DNA from: a virus
Length of the DNA stretch: 56,422 nucleotides
Virus record (IMG/VR): IMGVR_UViG_3300021591_000001
Location: 1 to 56,422 of that record
Reading direction: 5' to 3' (one strand)
The notes under the pieces were generated by a model. That model had not been told where the DNA came from and made no database searches. It saw only the letters and a list, made by a program, of their open reading frames with translations. Of the stretch, positions 43,862-50,420 are shown piece by piece (position 1 is the stretch's first letter; each line of letters begins with the position of its first letter). The translations under genes were made by a program, and so were the position numbers.

Positions 43862-44677
43862 TCACCGACCGAAAACGTTTTCCAAAGCAGGGATCATCGA
43901 TAGTGGTCGTCGTATAGAAAGCGGCGCTCTCACGTGCTTGATTCCCTTCCACGGCGTCGACAATCCGATGTACCTCTTCAGAGACTTCTTGCCCTGAGCA
44001 TACTGAGTCAGGAGCATTTGCGCCGGGGACATATAACCTTGTGACCTTGCAAGGGTAACAGAAAGCCCGTTGTCGTTGTAGGTGAAATGGTTTCCCGCTT
44101 CCAAAACAGAACGCGCGATGAGAGCCATTACAGCGCCACCCATAACTACAATGTTGTACGCCTCAGGAGGCAAAGTTTCAAACGTAAAAGAGGTCCAAAA
44201 CGGAGGACTGCCGTTGAAATCGAGAAGCGCAAAATACAAGAAAGCGTAAAGTTCCTCATCGTCCCAATGCTCTATTGGCTCGTCCACACGGAAAAGATAA
44301 GGCTTATTGTCACGCAAAAAAAGTCTCAAACCGTCTATGAGAGTTTTAACCGTCGGAGAATAAAGGGGCGGTTCAACAACAGAAAAGTGAATCTCGCGGT
44401 TCTCAGTCTGGAAGTCGGTGAAATTAAGCTCGAAGATCGCCACATAGTCCCCCGCCGTATCAGTTGAAGAGAAACGGTAGACAAGTTGCGGGGAGTCGCC
44501 CACAGCAACCTCACTCCGTGGTACAACCTCTGTAAACGTGCCATCAACCTCAGCACGTAAAACACGAACAAATACGGAGTTCGGTATGTTCATCTCGCCA
44601 GTTTCAGGATCTGTCAGCGACAAAGTAATGACAACCTCGCCGCCTGTGTAGCAGTACGGGCGCTTACTCAAGGCCAT
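43862..44677 (-). CDS. Head-tail connector/adaptor protein
   Basis: 271 residues. First ~100 residues form an Ig-like beta domain (YTGGEVVITLSLTDPETGEM, STDTAGDYVAIFELNF), followed by a helical part with LIDGLRLFLRDNKPYL and YNIVVMGGAVMALIAR, similar to adaptor proteins at the portal exit. It overlaps the small upstream gene by 14 bases. Role inferred from position between capsid and tail genes. Confidence 0.6.
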   Translation of the reverse strand: MALSKRPYCYTGGEVVITLSLTDPETGEMNIPNSVFVRVLRAEVDGTFTEVVPRSEVAVGDSPQLVYRFSSTDTAGDYVAIFELNFTDFQTENREIHFSVVEPPLYSPTVKTLIDGLRLFLRDNKPYLFRVDEPIEHWDDEELYAFLYFALLDFNGSPPFWTSFTFETLPPEAYNIVVMGGAVMALIARSVLEAGNHFTYNDNGLSVTLARSQGYMSPAQMLLTQYAQGKKSLKRYIGLSTPWKGIKHVRAPLSIRRPLSMIPALENVFGR

Positions 44678-44987
44678 TCAAAAACTCCTCAATCACAGCA
44701 GTTTCCTCGTTCAAACTTAGCTCTTGCGACAAAACGAACAAGTCGTAAACAACTTCCTTACCACCAGCCACATAAAGAGGGTGAAGCAGTTCCGCTAAAT
44801 TATCCGCTGTGAGGGTACGTAAAAGGTCTTTCGTTTCGAAGGTTAGAGCTTTCAGCTTTCCATCGTCACATGCTTTCAATAGCTCCTCCGTCAAAGGTAA
44901 ACGTTTCTCACTGCCAGGAAGAAGATGCACCACCTCGCCATCGTTCACCAGAACCAGCCTGGACTGAGTTTCGTTCTTGACAATCAC
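44664..44987 (-). CDS. Small collar-type protein, N-VxL-PG family 1
   Basis: 107 residues from GTG 44987. Begins MIVKNETQSRLVLVNDGEVVHLLPGSEKRLPL, a short beta-sandwich pattern (Asn-x-Thr, strand, Pro-Gly, Leu-rich stretch) shared with the genes at 44984, 45475, 46575, 55321 and 55609. The second half is helical and acidic. Likely a paralogue set of virion surface proteins. Not recognised further. Confidence 0.65.
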   Translation of the reverse strand: MIVKNETQSRLVLVNDGEVVHLLPGSEKRLPLTEELLKACDDGKLKALTFETKDLLRTLTADNLAELLHPLYVAGGKEVVYDLFVLSQELSLNEETAVIEEFLNGLE

Positions 44988-45475
44988 ATTCCTCTCCTCC
45001 TTCGTTCAATCAAAAACGCCTGCTTTTTCAAACTTTCAAGGCGCATGGAAAGCCTCTTAATCGTTTGCACAAGCTCTAGAGGTTCGAGAAAGGCTCCGCA
45101 CTTGGGACAAAACCACCCATCCTCCCGCATATGTAAATCCTCATCGCACTCTCCGCACTTCAAAAACAACTTGCAAGAACCCCGTTCAAAAACAACGCCA
45201 AGGTTAAGAATTGGTGTTTGCTTAACCTCTCTTCGTACACGATCCATATCGAGGTCGCTAGGAGGGCGTAAAAGCTCACTAACAGGATTCGGACAAACCA
45301 AAAGCCCTGAGGTAAGCGCTTCTCGAAGCTTCCGCGAATGCGGCACTTCGTCAGGAAAACAAAGATCACTAAGATCGACTTCCTCGCCAGGTCTAATGCG
45401 GAGAGGAGTCCTCAAATCCTTGTGTAACAAATCGTCCAAAACAACAAAATCGTCGCTAACGTTTTTAACCTTCAT
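44984..45475 (-). CDS. Small virion protein with zinc ribbon, family 2
   Basis: 163 residues from ATG 45475 (TGATG overlap with the preceding stop). The start MKVKNVSDDFVVLDDLL...LRIRPGEEVDLSDLC repeats the family pattern. A zinc ribbon, CGECDEDLHMREDGWFCPKCG, lies in the second half and a coiled-coil end (RLSMRLESLKKQAFLIE) follows. The ribbon is not seen in the sister genes, so it may be a later fusion. Confidence 0.65.
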   Translation of the reverse strand: MKVKNVSDDFVVLDDLLHKDLRTPLRIRPGEEVDLSDLCFPDEVPHSRKLREALTSGLLVCPNPVSELLRPPSDLDMDRVRREVKQTPILNLGVVFERGSCKLFLKCGECDEDLHMREDGWFCPKCGAFLEPLELVQTIKRLSMRLESLKKQAFLIERRRRGM

Positions 45476-45786
45476 CACTCACCCACCACAAGCTCTGTCG
45501 GTGAAGCCACATGAAACTTCACCATAGCTCTGCAAAGCTCTAAATAAAGTTGATCAAGAAACTGTTTCGCACTTACCTGATCTTCAAACTTCCAAATTTC
45601 AAAACGCTTGCGTATTGGATGAAACACAATCGAATGATTACACCTGAAAAACAGTTCTGAAAGGTTTAAAGCGGTCTTCGGAGGCACATAAACTGTGTTC
45701 CGAAATCTCAAAACGAGAATAAAGTTTGTTCTATTTATCAACACAGCTTTCCGCAGGTCAAGCTTGTCAAGCTCTTTACGGCTCAT
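45475..45786 (-). CDS. Small virion protein, family 3
   Basis: 103 residues. Contains VLINRTNFILVLRFRNTVYVPP and KTALNLSELF, the same Asn-x-Thr/strand/Leu layout as its neighbours, then a helical C-terminus (AKQFLDQLYLELCRAM). The ATG overlaps the kinase gene by 11 bases. Not recognised. Confidence 0.6.
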   Translation of the reverse strand: MSRKELDKLDLRKAVLINRTNFILVLRFRNTVYVPPKTALNLSELFFRCNHSIVFHPIRKRFEIWKFEDQVSAKQFLDQLYLELCRAMVKFHVASPTELVVGE

Positions 45787-46615
45787 AGCGAACGCCTACA
45801 GGTTCAAAACGAGGTAAAAGGAAAAACTCTCCCAAACCCCTCTCAATCACCTCTAGGCCTATTTCTTCAGGCTTTTGCCCAGAGGAAAAAATAGCAAAAA
45901 CAAAACCCCCGCCTCCCGCACCACAAACCTTGGCAAAAAGCGCTCTTTTTTCCAAAAAAGTGAGTACCTCCTCCACACCTTGTAAACTTTCAGGAGCGAA
46001 ACTCTTTTGTATTTGCCACGCCTCTTTCAAAGAGGAAATGATTTCGTCTTGGTCCGATGTTCTAAAAGCGTCAAAAACAGCACGAGTCGCCTTTTCAAGG
46101 TCGCTGAGAAGATGCTTGCGATGGTTGAACTCGGCGTAAACCTTACTATGCACTTCCGACGATACTCGACTGTGAGTAAACACCAAAAGGGACTGCTCAG
46201 CAATAAAGTGTGGAAATGGCATTTTGAAGACATCAAAGTCCATACCCTCAAAGGTGAAGAAATTGAAGCCGCCGTACGCAGCAGCCAAGTGATCCTGCAA
46301 ACCACAAAGTGCACCGGTCGCCCTCTCCTTGAGAAAAGCGCGCAACGCGATGTCACGCGCACTAGTTCTGTCCTCAAGAAAAGCAGCAACAACAAAACGT
46401 GCAGCAGAACTTCCTAAACCCGCCTCAGACGGAAGATCTTGGGTAAACGTCTTACCATCTCCCTCAACAAAGGACGAAATGGTAAAGGAGCAAACAGCAC
46501 CAGGTATCTCAGCGGAAAACTCGGGTATGTCTGTCCACGCTCCAGCTAGATCCACCCTGAGGGGAGCTTTTGCTCTATTTTTTGCTTCTCCTGACTCTGT
46601 CCGCGAGCGGATCAC
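45776..46615 (-). CDS. GHMP-family sugar kinase (HddA/fucokinase-like)
   Basis: 279 residues, somewhat shorter than relatives (about 320-350). The three GHMP motifs are present: RVDLAGAWTDIPEF near the start, AGLGSSAARFVVAAF for ATP phosphate binding, and KVCGAGGGGFVFAIF. The first motif is closest to kinases of D-glycero-D-manno-heptose 7-phosphate, L-fucose and related sugars. GTG start with GAGGTT upstream, overlapping the preceding gene by 41 bases. In a capsid-neck operon this is unusual; it may feed the family 9-like transferase at 20121. The substrate cannot be told from the sequence. Confidence 0.85.
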   Translation of the reverse strand: MIRSRTESGEAKNRAKAPLRVDLAGAWTDIPEFSAEIPGAVCSFTISSFVEGDGKTFTQDLPSEAGLGSSAARFVVAAFLEDRTSARDIALRAFLKERATGALCGLQDHLAAAYGGFNFFTFEGMDFDVFKMPFPHFIAEQSLLVFTHSRVSSEVHSKVYAEFNHRKHLLSDLEKATRAVFDAFRTSDQDEIISSLKEAWQIQKSFAPESLQGVEEVLTFLEKRALFAKVCGAGGGGFVFAIFSSGQKPEEIGLEVIERGLGEFFLLPRFEPVGVRYEP

Positions 46616-47060
46616 GGGACAACCTCCTCAGCTTCTCCTCCTCCTTCTCTTCCTTTTCTATCAGCTCCACCAGCTTCTCATCGAAAATGTTAGGAGGAGC
46701 TTCGAAGGAGTTCGAAAGAAATTCAGGCTCTTCAAAATCGTACGACTCAGGCGAATCTGCTATCCTTACCAAACCTTGCGCGTAAGCCGTAGCAAGAGAC
46801 ATACTGGACTTGATCTGCTTCGGTTCGAAAAAGCGAAGTAGGTCAAGAGACTTGCCAGGAGGTAGTCGTAAAGGGAACCCTTGCGAGACGTTTGGTACTG
46901 AACCATAGAAAAGATCTGCAAAAATGATAATGCGTCTGCCGGGGTTGACGACATAAAGAGGCTTACCTTCGGCAGCACGCTTGTCAACCTCTTTAGCTAG
47001 TTTTTCCAAAGCCTCTATATCTCGAAAAGTAGCGTCTTCTCGCCTTTCGGTTTCGAGCAT
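46575..47060 (-). CDS. Virion protein with acidic tail, family 4
   Basis: 161 residues. Residues 35-110 (LYVVNPGRRIIIFADLF, LPPGKSLDLLRFFEPKQI) follow the family pattern of the small collar-type proteins. The C-terminal 50 residues are highly charged, with EKEEKEEEKLRRLSRD. ATG with AGGAGG nine bases upstream, behind its own promoter. Not recognised further. Confidence 0.65.
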   Translation of the reverse strand: MLETERREDATFRDIEALEKLAKEVDKRAAEGKPLYVVNPGRRIIIFADLFYGSVPNVSQGFPLRLPPGKSLDLLRFFEPKQIKSSMSLATAYAQGLVRIADSPESYDFEEPEFLSNSFEAPPNIFDEKLVELIEKEEKEEEKLRRLSRDPLADRVRRSKK

Positions 47061-47092
47061 AGCACAAAACCTCCTAAAGTTTTTTCGGAAAA

Positions 47093-47123
47093 ATTATAGG
47101 GGTGGGGTACCCATCCCTGGCAA
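47093..47123 (-). promoter_or_regulatory. Promoter for the neck/tail part of the late operon
   Basis: Minus strand: TTGCCA (47123-47118), a long 19-base spacer with CCCC runs, and TATAAT (47098-47093). Starts 33 bases before the 46575-47060 gene. It is divergent to the endonuclease promoter and may restart late transcription past the inserted endonuclease gene. Confidence 0.55.
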
Positions 47124-47142
47124 GTGAAAAGACGAACTTTCG

Positions 47143-47173
47143 TTGCTTTGGCACATAAGAACTCCCTTATAAT
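47143..47173 (+). promoter_or_regulatory. Promoter for the free-standing endonuclease
   Basis: TATAAT at 47168-47173 in the context CTCCCTTATAAT, matching the promoters at 7560 and 11562; TTGCTT at 47143-47148 (19-base spacer) is a weak -35. Leads into the plus-strand gene at 47207. Confidence 0.6.
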
Positions 47174-47206
47174 TACCAGAACAAAATCCGACAGGGAGGA
47201 AATGTC

Positions 47207-48322
47207 ATGAGTATTCTTTCGGGGGAATGTCTCGTCGTTACTGAAAACGGTTTGAAGAAGCTTAGCTCCGTCTCTCAGGAGCGAGTTTTAACAGATGATG
47301 GTTATCGAACTATCAACATCAAACCGCTCGGTGAGGTTGGCTGTTTTTCTGTTAGGACTAAGTTTGGTTACGAGGTCGCTCTTGTCGAAGGAGAGCTCCT
47401 TGTACGCGGCAACGGATGGAAGAGGTTCAGAGATTTACCTGAGAAGTGTGAGGTGAGGTTGCTTGATGCGCGCGAAGTCACCTATCCACAAGATTACTCC
47501 TTCCCGGTTGATCCGACTAATTATAGGAGGAGACATTACGACAGTAATGGTAGAAACAGGTTACACCTCACTAAGTTTGTAAACCTTCCCGAAAAGTGGA
47601 CGGAAGGGTTCGCTGAGTTTGTTGGTTACTTAGTCGGAGATGGTTACGTCGGTCTACACAACTACACCGTTTGCATCGAAGTTGCGAACAACACTCTTAT
47701 GCGGGAGAAATGGAAGAGCTTTTTCGAAAACCTAGGTTGGAAGGTTACAATTGTGCGCCAATCAAGTAGCACGCGCGTAGTGACGAGCGGTAAGTCCCTT
47801 ACAGACTTCCTGCAAGCTCTGGGTGTCTCGACTCGTAGGGCGAGAGGAAAGGTAGTACCTTTTTCTGTTCTAGAGGCTCCTCGTGATGTCGTCGCCGCAT
47901 TTTTGAGAGGCCTTTATTCGGCAGATGGTACTGTTTTCACTCACAAGAACGCGACCAAGGCTGTTGTTCTCTCATCCACCTCTGATAAGTTAATAGAGCA
48001 GTGTCAGATTCTACTTTTGTACCTAGGTATAAGATCAAACAGAAAAAAATATGGTCTCAACTCGAGGGTTCCTCAAGGACACGAATACTCTTATGAGCTG
48101 AACTACCTTTACGTGACGTCCCACAGGAACGAGTTTGAGAAGGAGATCGGGTTTCTTGAGGGTGAGAAAAGAGAAAAACTCAAAGAGATAAACTCCAAGT
48201 ATGCCGTACGTCCTTACAGACACCCTGAGTTCGACAAGTTATCCTCTATCAAAACCTTCGATATATCACCTGCTTGCGAAGTTGACGTTCCAATCTACGC
48301 CAACGGAATACTCGTCCGCTGA
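47207..48322 (+). CDS. Free-standing intein-like LAGLIDADG homing endonuclease
   Basis: 371 residues. Two intact LAGLIDADG motifs: FVGYLVGDG (138-146) and FLRGLYSADG (232-241), each with its metal-binding Asp. They lie inside an intein-like frame: start SGECLVVTENGLKKLSS, end FDISPACEVDVPIYANGILVR. Splicing residues are absent: no Cys1 at the expected place and no terminal His-Asn. It is on the opposite strand to all late genes, 60 bases beyond the end of the capsid gene, with its own promoter and GGGAGG site. Its likely target is the nearby capsid intron site. Confidence in activity is moderate. Confidence 0.85.
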   Translation: MSILSGECLVVTENGLKKLSSVSQERVLTDDGYRTINIKPLGEVGCFSVRTKFGYEVALVEGELLVRGNGWKRFRDLPEKCEVRLLDAREVTYPQDYSFPVDPTNYRRRHYDSNGRNRLHLTKFVNLPEKWTEGFAEFVGYLVGDGYVGLHNYTVCIEVANNTLMREKWKSFFENLGWKVTIVRQSSSTRVVTSGKSLTDFLQALGVSTRRARGKVVPFSVLEAPRDVVAAFLRGLYSADGTVFTHKNATKAVVLSSTSDKLIEQCQILLLYLGIRSNRKKYGLNSRVPQGHEYSYELNYLYVTSHRNEFEKEIGFLEGEKREKLKEINSKYAVRPYRHPEFDKLSSIKTFDISPACEVDVPIYANGILVR

Positions 48323-48343
48323 GACTCTCTTCAAGGAGGGGAG

Positions 48344-48372
48344 GGTGAGGGTAGTGATAAACTACCCTCACC
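48344..48372. terminator. Perfect 12-bp hairpin between convergent genes
   Basis: Stem GGTGAGGGTAGT / ACTACCCTCACC with a 5-base loop, between the endonuclease stop (48322) and the capsid stop (48383). No T run follows on either strand, so it is a hairpin barrier or a shared bidirectional stop rather than a standard terminator. Confidence 0.45.
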
Positions 48373-48382
48373 ACGCCTAGAA

Positions 48383-49788
48383 TTAGACCGAGAAGGACAG
48401 CTTCATGACTCCGCGAGCATTGAACACAGTCATGCCCAAAAGCTCATACGCAACGAACCCCAGCCACAGGTTATCCGGGTCGTCTGCCGGTATAACTTGG
48501 GTATCACGTCGGAACGGCATCCACGCTAAGAACTTCGGCGGTGCCATGATGTACATCACACCGGGCGGTACCTGGTCGCTCACGTAGCAATCTGTTACTT
48601 TCACTCCCCTTGCGGAGGAGCTACTGACCACCCGTCACCGGATGGCGGGTCGACATTTCTGCCGACCTCCATGCGTCGCCGCATGGTTCGGACCATATCT
48701 TCATCTCCCACAAATGTGGGAGAGCCGGGCGCATGGTCTCTGAACCTTCCTTCGGAGATCACCCCAAAGGCTTGGCTGCTGGTTGTCTGGCGTAGCTCCA
48801 TCGAGCTACCCGAGGAGGGATTTTCACTGATGACAATCCCTTCGTCAGGATTGTTTAAACTTTCTACTCTTAAGTTGTTCTCATGTGAAGGGATTCTCAT
48901 CGAGTACCACTCCTATGCAACCAGACTTTCCAGCAATTCACCCGGTTTTGACACAGCCGTCGCCGGCTGAGGACTCCTACTGTTGAAGTCAGCGCCCCAG
49001 AGCGAACCCAGATACCCGGTCTCTCTGATCTCCTGGAGAGCTAACTGATCCAGAACTGTCCACTCCCAAGACCTGATGTCTCGCGTGCCGTATGCCGACA
49101 TTAACACGGAAGCAACGGGAAGCCTGGTGTTTTCTAGTTGCGCGAAGGCATCGGCGAGACCAGCCTTGGTGAGAGGGCCAGGTATCGTTACCTCGGTGTG
49201 ATAGCCTGCAGTCACACCAGCCTGGAAAGCAGACTCCAAAAGGCTGAAGAAGGTCAGATCCTCTCGAAGCTCGACGCCCTGTATAAGTCGATCTTTGGCA
49301 CGGTCGAGAGCTCTGAACCTGCGGTTGAAGAGCTGCCTGTAGGGGACCTTCGGGCGAGCGACAATCTCGAAAGGCTCGAGCGTAACGCGCTCGCCCTCGA
49401 GCTCGATCATTGAGACAGCGCCGTCGTTCGCGATCTTAGCTGCAGGGACCTCAGGGAAGTCCTTGTCGTAAATCATGGGAACCCCGTCGGGGATCTGCTC
49501 AATAACAGCAAACTTTCGGCAGATCCCTTTATAGTCGAGCATTTCCCTGACAGGGTTGGCCATGGAGGCCGCTATCTTCCTGAGGCCCGCCTCGCTTGTG
49601 AGTGCGCGAGCGAGGGCCGCCTCTTTCTTCAGCGCCGAAGCGTACTTGCGCTGTCTTTCGGCTCGTGAGGTCATAGCTGGAGTCTGCTGAGAGGCAAGGG
49701 TGCGTGCGACTGCATTACCAACCGCCGTAGCAATCTGACTGATCGCGGATGCGTTTACTGCTTGCTGCGTAGAAGCTAAACGAGCCAT
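48383..49788 (-). CDS. Major capsid protein, split by a group I intron
   Basis: Exon 1 (49788 to about 48986) encodes ~267 residues and exon 2 (about 48605 to 48383) ~73, giving ~341 in the joined product. The first frame runs into a stop inside the intron. Exon 1 reads PVREMLDYKGICRKFAVIEQ..., RELLFNRR-like RQLFNRRFRALDR, and ends ETGYLGSLWGAD; exon 2 continues VKVTDCYVSDQVPPGVMYIM, PDNLWLGFVAYELLGMTV, as in phage capsid proteins whose last domain shows PADDP. AAAGGAGG is eight bases before ATG. The joined order is as in intact relatives, which is the main argument for splicing. Confidence 0.85.
48606..48985 (-). other. Group I intron in the capsid gene (about 380 nt, no ORF)
   Basis: Core elements on the minus strand: GTGAATTGCTGGAAA (Q-like, about 48941-48927), GTTCAGAGACCATG (R, 48745-48732) and AAGATATGGTCC (S, about 48702-48690). 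GACCAT of R pairs exactly with ATGGTC of S, a compensated P7. Hairpins CTCCCACA/TGTGGGAG (P8) and CCATGCG-GCGA-CGCATGG (P9 with GNRA loop) follow. The 5' exon end GACTT pairs with GAGTC in the intron, with U-G at the splice point (P1). The 3' junction is less certain: 48606 keeps the frame and ends in G. Confidence 0.85.
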
Positions 49789-49820
49789 TTATGATTCCTC
49801 CTTTGCTAAAGGATTTTCAA

Positions 49821-50369
49821 TTACACCAGCGTTTGAATGATCATCCTGCCGCTGTCAGTCGGGTATCTGTTTCTCCAGTTGAAGTCGTTGCCAAACTCGT
49901 CGGACTGTATCGTGTAGGCAGAAGGCGGAGCCACAACGAAAGCAACAGGCAGAGAGTCGGCAGGTACGTCGCCGGTGCCTGGTGTGGAGTTAGAGAGTTT
50001 GCCGTTCGTATCAACATACAGGAGATCGCCGTAGTCGTAGGTCAGGGCGGTGTCGTACGGGTAGTCGTCACTCCCGTTCTCAGGGTCGCTAGCATTGAGC
50101 TCGACGACATTACCCCTCCCAACAAGGACGGCGCACTTCCCGTTGTAAATGTCGGAGTAGATGTCGTTTGCTGACCCTGCATGTCCGAGAGCGAAACCTA
50201 CGAGGGTGCCACCGTCATCGCCAGGGCTCCCTATGTACTGCGTCATCTCTGCAACTGTGCCGTCGCTCTGCAACATGAGCACTTGCCCCGCGACGTAAGA
50301 GGCTGAAGAATTAGGCCTGTAGAGATCGCCTACACGGCGTCCTGCGAGGTAGCGAATTTTCATTCCCAT
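49821..50369 (-). CDS. Capsid decoration or stabilisation protein
   Basis: 182 residues from ATG 50369 (GGAGG nine bases upstream). Beta-rich and acidic, with PADSLPVAFVVAPP and GNVVELNASDPENG parts, similar to HK97-fold decoration proteins. It lies directly before the capsid gene in transcription order, as decoration proteins do. Not firmly recognised. Confidence 0.65.
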   Translation of the reverse strand: MGMKIRYLAGRRVGDLYRPNSSASYVAGQVLMLQSDGTVAEMTQYIGSPGDDGGTLVGFALGHAGSANDIYSDIYNGKCAVLVGRGNVVELNASDPENGSDDYPYDTALTYDYGDLLYVDTNGKLSNSTPGTGDVPADSLPVAFVVAPPSAYTIQSDEFGNDFNWRNRYPTDSGRMIIQTLV

Positions 50370-50391
50370 AGTACAAAACCTCCTCTTCTTC

Positions 50392-50416
50392 AGCGCCATC
50401 TAGGCGCTCTGTTTTT
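50392..50416 (+). terminator. Plus-strand hairpin plus T-run between protease and decoration genes
   Basis: AGCGCC (50392-50397), 5-base loop, GGCGCT (50403-50408), then TTTTT at 50412-50416. On the plus strand it fits a factor-independent terminator although no plus-strand gene is near; it could stop antisense reads from the endonuclease promoter. Confidence 0.45.
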
Positions 50417-50420
50417 AAAG

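Noticed and set aside
48601-48900. Open frame of 99 codons inside the capsid intron
   Set aside because: It overlaps intron core elements, has no good ribosome site and reads through the paired stems; a chance frame.
48383-49788. Capsid gene broken by frameshift or early stop
   Set aside because: The gap contains group I core pairings and the halves fit together once it is removed, so an intron explains it better than mutation.
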